Shown: in pieces, positions 23,718-35,630 of the stretch
How the letters are laid out: every line of letters begins with the position of its first letter
Numbering within the stretch: position 1 is the stretch's first letter
Source of the DNA: Casuarina equisetifolia
Taxonomy: Eukaryota > Streptophyta > Magnoliopsida > Fagales > Casuarinaceae
Reading direction: 5' to 3'
DNA length: 64,000 bases
Assembly: GCA_028551475.1 (NCBI GenBank)
Contig: CM052358.1
Coordinates: 18,502,853-18,566,852, forward strand
Notes under the pieces: model-generated
Seen by the model: only the letters and a program-made list of their open reading frames with translations
The model's database searches: none
What the model was told of the DNA's origin: nothing
Translations under genes and position numbers: made by a program

Positions 23718-23721
<4 letters not shown>

Positions 23722-23770
<49 letters not shown>
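23722..23770. repeat. (GA)n microsatellite
   Basis: About 24 uninterrupted GA repeats in the non-coding region of the pararetrovirus fossil, followed by purine-rich sequence to about 23930. Confidence 0.95.
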
Positions 23771-23773
<3 letters not shown>

Positions 23774-24030
23774 TAAATTATATTAATACAAGATTCATAC
23801 ATTACATGGAGGGTTACATCTAAAAGAGAGAAAGAGAAAGGGAGAAAAGGTGGAAAACATAATTAGAAGTAGAAGAATGGTTACACAAGAGAGGAAAGAG
23901 ACAAATTAGAGGGGTACATAGGGATAAAAATGATAAAATGGATAGTAAGAAATAGCAAATGAAGGAAAAAGCATGGCTAATAGAAGTGGTGCCTATAAGG
24001 TTTGAAACACCCTTTCTTATAAGCAAATAT

Positions 24031-26176
24031 TGTTAGGTTTTATGGCTTACCAAGAAAGGGGATTGAATTGGTTTTAAGTATAGATCAAAATCTTTTTCCC
24101 TTTTCTAAATTGTTTTAAGATGTTGTCAAACAAGGTCTCATAAAATAATAATAAATTAAAGCACAAGAGATATGATGCACAAGTTTACCACGGTGGTTCA
24201 ACATTCAATCCTTAAGCCCTATGTCCACCCTCTTCTTCTTCAACTCAACAATTTGAAATCCACTTTACTTTAGGTTAGGAGAAATCTTCTCCTACACTTC
24301 ACATCTCCTTAATAGGGAGTCAATTCATCAACAGTTACAAAATTTAGGTTGAACCAACCTTAGTACATCAAGCAAATCCTTAAATGTGTAATGTAGGTGA
24401 GGAATAATACTTCTTAAAGAACTAATTGAAGATATACAAACTCAATTCAAGCTCTAATCACAAAACTCTCAATTTTTATAGAGTTAGGGTTTTAGATTTA
24501 TATTGGATCCTATAACAACCTAAAAGGAGGGGTGAATTAGGTTTCTCTTTAAAAATTCACTTCTAAATTATGTTTAATCACTTTTTATAATTAAATAAAG
24601 CATTCATATAATTAAACACAAGAGATACAAGACACAAGTTTACACAGTGGTTCGACCATTTTCTCCTTCAACATAACCGATTGAAGTCCACTTTATTACA
24701 AAGCTAGGAGAAACTTTCTCCTACACTTTCCAACTACTCCTCAAGGAGTCAAACAATCCTTACATGAAGGATCACAATTACAATGTGTGTCTCAACACAC
24801 ATCAACAAGTCAAAGTTTATCAAGCTTATTACAAATTTTGAACTAAGCTTCTGTAAGATATGCAATACAAGTTTAGAAGCTTCAAACAACTGCTAGAGGC
24901 TCAATACAGAGTAAATGGATAAAAGCCCCAAATTCGTTCAAACCCTAACAGAGTCTACTTGCAGAAAATCAACTTCAATAATCGAGTATAATGAATCACA
25001 AATTGATTCTCTAGTAAGAAAGTAATGAGCTTAGAAATTAGTCACCCAATGAAGATCAAAATCGTGGGTTTGGATGAGCTAGAATGAGTAGTATGAGATG
25101 CTTCACAACTTGCTTTCTTTGCTTATGATTCTCGAACCACTAGCAATGGTAAAGATAAACTTGCTTAAATACCTTCAAAGCAACTGACTTCTTACTTCAA
25201 AGAACCATTTTGACACTTCTGAGCACCATTAAATCTTCTTCCCGTTAAAGCTCCTTATTTCCCTCTTCTCCATCTATTTTTGATCTTAAGAGAGACAGAA
25301 TGTCCTGGAAGAGGTTCTGCCTTTTTTTATTTCAAAACCCCATCCAAAACGGTGCAATTTTGGTCTCAACTTAAAACTCTATAATTTGGGTTTTGTGGAG
25401 CAAGTTTCGGGTCTCATTCAAATCTTCTTCAATTCTCTCCAATCTTGAATCAATTCTTCATGGGTCCTTCATAGATTTATAGAGCATCCTTTTCCTTACA
25501 AAATCCCTTTGAAATTGTCTTTAGAAACCCTCTAATCTGCTTCCAATTTCACTTTTGATCAGTTAGGGTAAAAACTCGACAAGCTTAACCATTTCTTCAA
25601 ATTGATCCTCTTTGAGCAGTGGGTGTTTGATTTCTCTTCACAAAAATCTTCTCCTCTTCATTAGCTTTCCAACGAGCTATCATGTGCCTTGATCAGAGGT
25701 GAAATGGGTAGCCAAATCTACTGGCGAAGTCACAGTATCATTGCGGGTCAAATTTTGGGTCGCGGGGCTTAAGTTGGTCGCAGGTCACACATTCTGGACT
25801 GGGTCGCGCCTTGGGTCACGTTTTGGGCTTGGGTCACATTCTCTAGACTGGGTCACACCTCTCTAGACTAGGTCAGACTTTGGACTAGGCTCATACTAAC
25901 TCAATTTCCTGCATACAATTTCAGCATTAATTTTCTTATAAAATCTATAAATAATCAAATATTAATTATAATATTTTTATATTATAATTCTATTTAATTA
26001 TCAATATATTCAAACAAAATTTTATAATATTATCATATTATAATATCTATTTTTATTCATCATCAAAATGTTTATATATTCTAATATCATTAAAATATAT
26101 TTCAACAATTTATAAAGAGGTTTATGTGCATATGATAATTAAAGTTTAATCATCACATAAACAACTTAATCTAACA
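24031..26176. mobile_element. Nested repeat with TGTTAG...CTAACA ends, candidate solo LTR
   Basis: The block starts TGTTAGG and ends CTAACA, as LTRs do, and splits the non-coding region of the pararetrovirus fossil. Flanks GCAAATAT (left) and GTGAATAT (right) agree at six of eight positions, a possible worn target duplication. Inside, two related segments start near 24031 and 24503. Both contain a sequence of the type AGGGGNTTGAATTNGG, then CACAAGAGATA, CACAAGTTTA, GTGGTTC and a GGAGAAA/CTCCTAC pair. A GGTCGC-rich minisatellite-like stretch lies at about 25735-25890. No coding region was recognised. A solo LTR of a large retrotransposon, or a piece of one, is the simplest reading, with modest confidence. 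Confidence 0.4.
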
Positions 26177-29100
26177 GTGAATATTCATAAGAATATTAGT
26201 TTGAAGGAACATCATTGAAGATACAGAGTAGCTTCACAATTCAATGAAGAAAGTAGTAGGATTTGAGATCTTTTGTAGGACTTAGGCATAAACTTGATTC
26301 TAAAGTATAATATATATCTCTCTAAAAAATCAACCCAAAATATTAAAAGAACGCCTTATTATATAGGATTTAAAGACTTCAAGCTCTTTAGGGTTTTGGT
26401 TCAAACTTGAACTTCCCATTAGGATCTTCCCGTTAAGATTTGACATAATCTCCATCATGGAATAGTAGAGAAGGTGATTGATGCAACAAATAGCCACTCT
26501 GACAAATTGATCACCTCAACAATCTTCTTATTAGAGAGTCAGCAATAGAGAGAGATGAGAAAGCAAGTCAGAAAAAAGGCTTAAGGCTTCAGTTGGCTGT
26601 TTGCTCAATTAAAAGCTCTTCACTCTTAACAATAAGTGAAACAGTAGTGTATCACTTATTGATTAAACAACCCCTCAATACTTGGGCTCAGGGCAAGACT
26701 TAGCGGGCTAGTGCAACTCGGTCCAGTAGGCTTGTGTAGCTCGATCTAGTAGGCTTGATTTAGCCTTATGAAGTAGGCCTAGTCCAACAAGCTCGATTCG
26801 GCCTTATGCAATCACCTTGTAATATAATCTTTGCCCCTTTTTCAATGTGTACCTATAAGTACATAAAAGCAAGTATCATTTTTTCTTTAAATATATTCAA
26901 ATATATTTTAATTTTTTTTAAAAAAATCACCTATATAAGATATTTCTCATAGTCACTTCATAAAGATGTTTTATAAAAGAATATGTAGGAACCTAGCTAC
27001 TTTATAATATCATTCATTGACATTACAATTTGTACACCTTTTACTTCCTCTGATTTTTTTTGCACTTATGATTTTCTTTTACATATATGAAAAATATTTT
27101 TCAAGAAATAATTCACAAATAGATTTTGTCATAGCAAAACCCTTATTTTTCAACAAATATGCTTCTACTATAGTGTCACATGGCTTATACAAATATTAAA
27201 GTTTCTCAATAATAACTTTCTCACATTCTGCTCATGTGAAATAAATAGATTGTGAGTCTTCCTCTAACCCACCTTTAAAGGCCTATGTAGCCTATGAGTT
27301 ACTTTTAGTTGGGTTCTCTGGGGCTTGGCTTGCTTGCCTAACTTACCATCCTTATTAGGTTGATATTTTTGCCATTCGAAACCTAGTTAGCCCATTGGAT
27401 CACCTTTTATTGGCTTTTCTTTTTTCTTTCTCTATGATCTCTTTGGGAAAAGGATTTTCATTATCTAAGCTTAAATGCTATCCACACCAATACTCCAATT
27501 TTTCCTACAAGATCTTAGTTATTTCTTTTTTTGAATTCAAACTCATGACCTTTTACAACATCACTAATCAACTCTTAGGAAGTTGGTTATGGTTCTTGAG
27601 TTCTTGACTACTTGCCCTTGACCATGCAAGATGGCAAACCATTGGAGATAGCTATAAACAAAATATGCTCCCATAGGTTGAAGGAATCCTATCACTTAGT
27701 CGAATATCTTCTAACTAAAATTGAAACATGCATCTTGGGAATTCTCATATAGTCCACCTCCCACTTGATAATCCAAAAAAGGTGAAACTTGGAGACAAAA
27801 TACATTATTAGTAGGAAACATCTACTTCAGGACTCCATTTTTTTCAAAAAAATAAAACTTTTAGTCATCTCTAGTCTTATTTAGAAAAGTAGATTCATGT
27901 GTTCTTATTTCCATCCACCATTGGCAAAACCAACAAAGAAGCTAGTGGTTTGGAACTGAAGGTAGTTTCAACTATGGATTTAGCCTTTTGGCCTATGGAT
28001 ACCTCCCACAATGTAATTACCTTTTTATATGTCCTTTTGGACATAGTTCAAACCTTGGATCTAATATCATAAACTAGCAATTGTGTTTGTATAGAGGGCA
28101 TTTTAAGCCCTCCTTGAAGCTTTTTGGTAAGCCCTTAATCTTAAATGGATTCAATTTATGTCATGTTGTCATCATTTGACCTAATGTAAACCTATTTTTT
28201 TAGGCTTGAGCACCTTATGATTTTTAAGTATTTTTACATACTCTTTTTTTAGTCTTTTTTGGATATAAAACCTCATCTATTTCCTTGCAAAAATTTTCTT
28301 GTTAGAAAATTATGAAGAGAATTCTCATCACCATTATATGTTTAATATTAAAATAAAAAATAGTCAAAATGGCCTACCATTAAGCAAATATTTGCTTGGA
28401 TGCTAGGTTCTTCACGTCTTTCTTAAGGATATATTTTGCAATACAACAATCAACCATTAAAAGAAATTTTTGGTTCAAGAGATGCATAACACATTGGCTA
28501 AGATTTCATTCTATGCAGTGGAGTAATTTTTTTGGGTATGATTTCAATGCTTCAATACAAATCAAACCAACTACTCTTTCCCACCTTTTACCTATTTTAG
28601 GATACCACCATACCCTAACTCAAAAGCATCAATTTTCACTATTCTTAAGGTTGGTGGATCATGAATATGTAACATAAGGAGTTCTTTTACCATTTTCTCA
28701 TTGTCTTGACTATTTTTGCCTACTTATTTTTCTATGCTAAAGGATTCTTCTTCAGTCTCTCTCTGGGAGGCTAAAGCACAATACTAACATTTGGAATAAA
28801 ATCAATTGCATGATTTCAGAAACATTTAGAGTTAGGTTTTATCCAATAATTTATATGGAAATTTATTTGTAAAGTCAATTGCTCTTTTTGAAAGGGCTAT
28901 AGTCTCTTAACTTATCTAATGTTCAAAACACTTGACTTTAGCATGGAAAAGGCTAATGTTTGGTTTAGAAACTACTAAACTGTTAGCCATTACTACATTA
29001 TAAAATTTGGATAAATGTCAAAAATGTTGTTCAATATTCAAACTAGGACATCATTTATATATACTATTATGAATCCAAAGAGAGGAGTGAACACATCATC

Positions 29101-31110
29101 CATTATTCTCTAGAACTCAAAAGGTTCACTTTTTATACTGAATAGTATAGTATTTCATTCATATTGCCCAAATGGAGTAGCCTAGCATTCTTCCTTAATT
29201 TGAATATGCCAAAATCTAGGTTTCATGTCAAATTTCAAGAAAACCTTAGCATCATATAGATGATTAAGGAGATCTTTCTTATTTAGAATTGAGCACCTTT
29301 ACCTATTCCAATGCCTCATTTAGCAGTTTATATTTAACGATCAACTTGGCACACCCATTCCTTTTCAATTGCTTTATTAACATAAAACACCAAGCAACTC
29401 CATGGAGAGTTGAATTTTCTTATTAGGCCATTGTTTAATAAATCTTAAATCTCCTTCCTATAGTAGGCTTCCAATTCATAATTCATCTAAATGACTCTAA
29501 CCTTATTAGAGATTTTTTCCTTAACAGAATTCTATATAAGGTAAGCCTACACACTATTTTTTTCCTTTCTTGAAATGCCATTGAAAGATTAAAAAAGATT
29601 ATGTCTTCCAATTTTTTCTATAATTCTTTAATTCCATGTTGTACTATTGAGTAAGCTATTTGCTCCTTTAGCTTGAGGTAGTTAGATTCTTCCATTGGAA
29701 AATTCATATGAGTTCCTTTCAAATGGATTAGCTTGAAGAATTTCTCATTGACTTCCTTGTCTGGTTCTATAAGGTTCAAACCATGGACATAAGGCTAATG
29801 GACAAAGTTAAACTTGACTTTGCCATTATACCTATATTGGGAGATGTAATTGTCTATTGCAATGAACAACTTTAACATCTCTATGAAAAGGGTTCCAAGA
29901 ATAATATCGTTTATTACATCCTTAGACAATAAGACAGGTTGTTTAAAGAAAATTCCTTTATTGTTCTAAATGTCCTTTAACCCTTCAACTGTCTTTTCAT
30001 AACAATAAGGAGAGATTAAGCCTTCTTTACATAGGCTAAGGTCAACATCTGTGTCTAGCAAAGCCATATCTTTAAGCTTATGTTCCTTGTTTATGATCAT
30101 TGTTGTCCAAATGATCTATTTATAAACCATTACTTTTGATAACATAGGCATATGCTTTTGAAATATAAGTTTCTCTCTTCCTTTTCTTTTGAATTAGAAG
30201 AAGACAAGCTGATTTGGCATTGTTTTTACTTTGAATATCCTTTTTTAGACTCTTGATCCTTTGTGAAAATCATTGACAACTATAGGCTTAGCTTTTTCTT
30301 CTATTTCCAACTTAAACCTTCCAAAATAATGGTTAACTTATAGATTCCTCTGGATGTAGTATTAGCTAATCCTTTAGGCCTATGAAGGTCTTAGGTTAGG
30401 CTTTCCTTTAGACTTTCTAGACATTCTTTGTGAGCCTAAGGGTCTTTTATTTTTTCAGCTACAAAGATTATGAATTCCTAGTCTCTAGTCAATAAGCACA
30501 TATGAGGCCTATCAAATGAATCTAATAAGTCATTGTCCAATGCATTATGAACATCCTCCTCCTTAAATGTTTCTCTTTCATAAGCTATAAATAACTCATC
30601 TTTTATCTTTTTATCAAGATTTAGCATATTAATGTGATGCTACATTCTATAGTATTTCTTGAAATGCATTTTTTTACAGCATTTGTAGCAAGTAATATCC
30701 TTAATCCTTTTATCTTTTAAAGGCCTACCTTGGAAAGATTTACGGTATGCCCTTGCATCCCATTTCACTATTTGTCTTTTTATGAAACTATTTTGTAAAG
30801 CCTTTTTAAACCTAGTCTTTGGGGTTTACAATATACCTAAGAATCTCTTTTATGCTTTAGGTTATCACATATTAAGCATCCAAATTAGCCAAGCCCATTC
30901 CACATCTTTTCGTGCGAAGCTACTTGTGTAGCCTTAGGATTACACACAAGTCAAAACCTTCCTTCTATATATAACTTATAATTATCCTATGGGTTATGGT
31001 ACTATAAGCAATTTCTCCCTCAAAGTTTTCTTTAATTTTTTTTCCTAACCTTTTGTCCTTATAGATTTGGTAGTTTGGCTAGGAAAGTTTCTTTCTAAAA
31101 GCCTATCGAG

Positions 31111-31687
31111 ACACCTAGTCTAATCATGACTCGAGTAAAAAACATATTGCTATATTCTTAAAAATTAGGAAGCCTTTTAAATCTAAGGTTAGACAAGATA
31201 TATATATAGTTAATATATCATTTCATCTCTAAGTGAACCAATCTATGAGTGAGGAAAGTAATAGAACCTAGATCATAGAAACTCAACTTGTTATAAGATG
31301 TTTGAAATTTAAGTTTTGATATTATATTTAGAAGATTTAATTTTTTTTAAATAAATGTAAAGACATTAGCTAAATATATTAACGAGCATGTGGATGAACA
31401 CAATAACATTAGAGCCGATACCCTTTTATTGAAAGCCCATATTAGTTCCCAAATGATGAAATGGAACAATGAAACAAACACTACAAAGAGACAATTCATA
31501 ATAAAACATTGCAGTAAATTTCAAATTTTGACGGCGAGCTATAAAAAGTTCATTTTCATTGTTTAAAATTAATTATTAAGGCAATGAAACACTAAATCAT
31601 ATTAAGAAGATAGTAGACTAAATGGGAGAACGTCAGTTTAACATTAATTATATTATATTACATGTTGCTTCACTGCCACCATCAGCC
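31111..31687. other. Intergenic between the viral fossil and tRNA-Ser
   Basis: AT-rich sequence with no gene recognised. The right limit of the viral fossil may extend into it. Confidence 0.45.
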
Positions 31688-31769
31688 GTCGCTTTGGCCG
31701 AGTGGTTAAGGCGTGTGCCTGCTAAGTACATGGGGTTTCCCCGCGAGAGTTCGAATCTCTCAGGCGACG
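31688..31769 (+). tRNA. tRNA-Ser (anticodon GCU)
   Basis: An 82-nt class II tRNA. Acceptor GTCGCTT pairs with AGGCGAC (one T-G pair), discriminator G. The A box is TGGCCGAGTGGTTAAGGCG. The anticodon loop CTGCTAA lies between TGTGC and GTACA. A long variable arm (TGGGGTTTCCCCG), typical of serine tRNAs, is followed by a T arm with GAGTTCGAATCTC. No intron. T runs shortly downstream (31778 onward) suit Pol III termination. It decodes AGC/AGU. The gene lies only about 245 bp upstream of the RETICULATA-related start codon, so it occupies that gene's promoter region. Confidence 0.96.
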
Positions 31770-31940
31770 AAAGTTAGGTTTTTAACTTTTAGTTTTTACT
31801 ATTATAATTAATTAATAAATACTCCTTTCTTTAGAGAAAAAGGCCTCATTCCGGTACTATTCTCTGTCCCTCCCCCCTGCCATCAGCCGTTTCTGTGCCA
31901 ACTCCCAAACAGAACCCTCTTTCTTTTCAACGTTGATTGG

Positions 31941-31988
31941 GGTCGCTGCATTTCCATCCGCAAAGGTCGCTGCATTTCCATCCGCAAC
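31941..31988. repeat. 24-bp tandem duplication in the leader of the RETICULATA-related gene
   Basis: Two adjacent copies of GGTCGCTGCATTTCCATCCG followed by CAAA or CAAC, 23 of 24 identical, end 25 bp before the ATG at 32014. The 24-bp unit keeps frame, so an upstream non-ATG frame stays open through it, but there is no ATG in it. Confidence 0.85.
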
Positions 31989-32013
31989 CTTTGTCCTCGC
32001 GGCCCCAACCAAC

Positions 32014-35000
32014 ATGTCGCTTTGCTCTTCGAACCTCAAAACCTCCCATGCTTGGGACTCCTGGAGCTCCTCCACCGCTCCCAGACTGACGCCTTCATGT
32101 GGTCGCATCCTTGCTTCCGGGTTGAGACTCGTTGGACCCTCCCAGAGCCCTAATTTCGACTCCACTAACAATCAGCTAAAGCTCTCCATTTTCCAACCAC
32201 AACATCACCGTTCACTAGTCGAGACCCGAGCCCTCAGGCTACGCTGCATCGGATCGGAGTCCGCGGCGAACGTGGTCGCGGGGTTGGAGGAGGGAAAGAA
32301 CGGTAGTTTGAGAGAGAAGGTTAGAGTTTCTACTGACGGCGACGGTGGAGATGGTGGTGGAGATTCGTTTGGCAATGGTGGTGCCGGCGGCGGAGGCGGC
32401 GGCGGCGACGGTGATGGAGAAGAGGGTGGTGATCGAGAGGAGGAGAGGGAATTCGGGCCAATATTAAAGTTCGAGGAGGTGATGAAGGAGACGAAGGCTC
32501 GAGGGGTTGAGCTTCCTCGGGACATGTTGAAGGCTGCCGAGACCACTGGGATTCGGCAACTGCTTCTCGAGAGGTTCTTGGATTTGCAGGTGCGCATGCA
32601 ATTGGGGATAGAAAGCTCGGGAAGTTTGTTGTGTTTTATTAGGCTCTGTTTATTTGCTGAGAGAAAGGCAGATTGAAATAGAAGAGAGTGGCTGCTCTTA
32701 AATACATGGTGTTTGTTGATTGTGTTGCAGGGGTCGGCTTGGCCTCTGGGCTTTTTGATGAAGTACTGCTCTATGCTTCGTAACCGAATGCTGGCTGATC
32801 CTTCTTTTCTATTCAAAGTCGGAATAGAGGTTTGTTTTGGGTGCCTTTTATTTTTCTTCAATTCTTTTTTTGATCATTTTTACAATTCACGTATTCACTA
32901 GAACTAACTAACGTTCTAAAGTAAGTCATTCAATTGTGATCTGGTACTGTTTTCGTGGCACGTGTATGCTAATTGTGCAGTGTTGATTTGGTGCCGTGCA
33001 GATGGCCATAGATTCTTGTTGTGCAACGTTTGCGGAAGTTCAGAAAAGAGGCAAGGATTTCTGGTCTGAATTTGAGTTGTATGCTGCGGATCTTTTAGTC
33101 GGTTTGGTGGTGGACGCTGCTTTGGTTGGTTTGTTAGCACCATATGTTCGTTTTGGGAAGCCATCCGCATCAAGAGGTTTACTTGGAGGCATGCAACAGG
33201 CTTGTGCCGCTCTTCCCAGCAGGTTTTTTACGTTCTGGCAATATAGTTTAAATTATTCTGACCTTAGACAGTGAAGTGTCTTGGGCATTGGAGTAGGGAA
33301 CTAGGTCTACAGGTAAAACAGTATCGTCCTTGGGTTTAAGATCAAGAGCTTAACTAAAAGCAGTTAAATCTAAAATGCTCAGCATCTGGAAAACCTTGTT
33401 TGTAACAATTTAAATCTTCGAAAGTTAGGAGTGATACGGTCTCATTGACTAGCTCTGGGACTCATGGACACCTAGGGGGACTTAATAAATATTTCTTCTC
33501 TTTTGATTGACTTTTGAATCAATAGGACTTCACCTCATTCTTATTGTGTGAAGTTTTATACGATTTTAAGCACTTCATTCATGGAAAAATGTACGTCTAA
33601 TGCAGTGTATTTGAAGCAGAAAGGCCAGGAGGTAGATTCTCAGTGAAGCAGCGGGTTGCTACATTGTTCTATAAGGTACCGTATTTGATTGAACTTTTTG
33701 CGTAAACAAGAAGTACTTTATAATATTTTGGAGACCTGCCTAGCAAAGGTTGAGTGGAGCTTTTGGCTCTCTTCTGTTCATTTGTTTTGGTATCTTGTTT
33801 CATTTTCCTTTAAAGCCGGGTTTTTAGTAGTAGTTTGTTTTTCTGTTTAGAGTTGTATGTATGCTCAAAGATGGATTCAACTACCATTATATTGCAATTT
33901 ATTTTCAATGCTTTATTAATTTGGTTGACACATTCTGGATCCAGGGTGTATTGTATGGATCAGTTGGATTTGGATGTGGTCTTATCGGCCAAGGTATTGC
34001 AAATATGATCATGAATGCGAAAAGGTAAGCTTCAATTGCCTAATTCCCCATATCTGTTTCTGTTTGCTTCGTCTTACCTCAAAACTTTGCTGAAATTTCA
34101 AGGAATTGATTTATTATATGTCGTCAATTGAGATAGATTCTCTCTCTCATATCTCGACAAGATGTCTGACTTCTGCTGAATGCCATGAAATTGCAAATGT
34201 TGAATAAATCTTTAGCTTACTTTGGCTAAGCGGCATTAGCTTTAAATTTCACTATATCGACTAGAAGTTTCGGTATAACACTTTTTCATCTTGTCTTTGG
34301 TTTTCAGTCATTGTCTTTTTATAATAAAAAAAGGAAAGAAAGGGGAAAAAAAAAAAAAAAAAAAAAAAGGCAGATGCTATGCACCTAGGGACTTAACTCA
34401 ATTATATGTTTTATTGGAAAAGGTACATGGGAAGTATAACAGTAGATCTGATATTTGGTATGCAATTTATACTTTAAATAAATGTGATATTGCTATCTCC
34501 TACAGATTGTCGCTGCAATTTTTCTACTCTTATGGACCTTGATCCTTTAAAAAAAAAAAGACTTAATGGAACTTTTCATATAATGGTGCATGATTGGTGT
34601 ATTGTGGAGAATTTTACTGATGAAACACGTCATGCTGCCAGTCAAACTGGAGGGACAAGATTTTGTTTGGATATTTATATCAATAAAGGAAGCAGATATT
34701 TTATTTTTATTATATGTTGTCTACACGATTTCCTCTTTATATTAATTCTTAGTATTGGCCAAGCTGCTGAGGTGTTTAATCGAAATGAGTACATATAGCT
34801 GTCAGTTTGGTTGCCCCACCAAATATCTTGTGAGAATAACAACTGCTACTTTTTATGTGTGTGATCAGGAGTATAAACAAATCAGAAGAGGACATTCCTG
34901 TGCCTCCTCTTGTGAAAAGTGCTGCTCTTTGGGGTATGTCTTACCATGCTATTCCTATTACAGTTTTTTAATTATAATTTTGTACGAGCAGGCTATCAGA

Positions 35001-35630
35001 GACTATCTTCTATAGTCTATATTCGCTTTAGTTGCTTTTGAGCATGGAATCGTGGTTTTCAAGGTCTTCACCATAAGGTTCTTTGGCCTATGCCTCCTAT
35101 CATTTATACTAGCTTTGGAGGGTCCTTTTCTTCTTAAGCTACGTTCTTCCTGATACATGCAAGACATAAGATTTCAAACAGCCAAGAAAGTTCTTACTCT
35201 TCAAGGTTCATTCCCACTTGGCAAGCCTCAAATTCTAATTCTTAATGTAGTGGATAAGTAGGGAAATGTTTTTCCTTTTTCTCTTTTCCTTCCGGAAGAT
35301 GTCTTCCTAATCTTGTTTACTACAAAATATACATCCATACACAATTATTAGGTGCGAACTATCTGAGCTCATTTTGGGGGAAGGTATGTTTTTCTCTCAT
35401 CCACTGGAGCCACTTACAGCTTGCTCTCTTTTTCAGGTGTTTTTCTTGGTGTGTCTTCCAACGTGCGGTACCAAATTATAAATGGACTAGAGTCTCTGGT
35501 TGAAGCATCACCTTTGGCAAAGCAGGTTCCACCTGTTGCAATGGCTTTTACCGTAGGTGTGAGATTTGCCAACAATATTTACGGTGGCATGCAGTTTGTA
35601 GATTGGGCTAAATGGAGCGGTGTACAATAG
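32014..35630 (+). CDS. RETICULATA-RELATED chloroplast membrane protein (RER3/RER4-like), 7 exons, 434 aa
   Basis: Exons: 32014-32589, 32731-32829, 33002-33222, 33606-33675, 33945-34024, 34869-34933, 35437-35630. All introns are GT-AG and in phase. The first ATG gives a Ser/Thr-rich, acid-poor N terminus that looks like a chloroplast transit peptide. A Gly/Asp-rich stretch (about 109-150) and the DUF3411/RETICULATA-like domain (about 165-430) follow. The domain includes GSAWPLGFLMKYCSMLRNRM, FWSEFELYAADLLVG and a C terminus NNIYGGMQFVDWAKWSGVQ. Hydrophobic segments fit membrane helices: LLVGLVVDAALVGLLA, LYGSVGFGCGLIGQGIA and the VAMAFTVGVRFA region. Known for the family: plastid-envelope proteins affecting mesophyll growth and leaf reticulation; the molecular activity is unknown. 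Choice between RER3 and RER4 needs a tree. Length fits the family. Confidence 0.95.
34346..34368. repeat. A23 homopolymer in intron 5 of the RETICULATA-related gene
   Basis: An uninterrupted run of 23 A in the 844-bp intron (34025-34868), preceded by AAAGAAAGGGG. It could be a microsatellite or the tail of an old retroposon on the plus strand; no body was recognised upstream. Confidence 0.85.

Larger units (their letters stand above)
21241..31110 (-). mobile_element. Endogenous pararetrovirus fossil (Caulimoviridae, Florendovirus-like), circularly permuted
   Basis: Reading down the minus strand: a CCHC zinc-knuckle-like stretch (30651-30695), an aspartic-protease-like segment (about 30046-30075, ALLDTD), an RT core (about 29150-29430) with SPWSC and FYVNKA, and an RNase H region (about 28390-28670) with KNYSTA and NEILANVLCIS. 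A non-coding region follows with a TATA-like box (26354-26365). Then comes a site complementary to initiator tRNA-Met (23417-23430, TTGGTATTAGAGCC on the minus strand). Last is a tentative 5' coding (movement-protein-like) region at about 21.2-23.2 kb. SPWSC with this RNase H context is typical of Caulimoviridae. The genus is tentative. The copy is broken by dozens of changes and holds a nested 2.1-kb repeat, so it looks old. Outer limits are approximate. Confidence 0.8.

Noticed and set aside
28396-28677. 93-codon plus-strand frame
   Set aside because: It is antisense to the RNase H region of the pararetrovirus fossil.
31933-32676. Longer N-terminal frame for the RETICULATA-related protein
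   Set aside because: It has no ATG before 32014. The upstream part is a duplicated leader sequence, and the 3' end runs into intron 1.
32205-32861. 218-codon minus-strand frame rich in Pro and Ser
   Set aside because: It is the antisense of the Gly-rich part of the RETICULATA-related exon.
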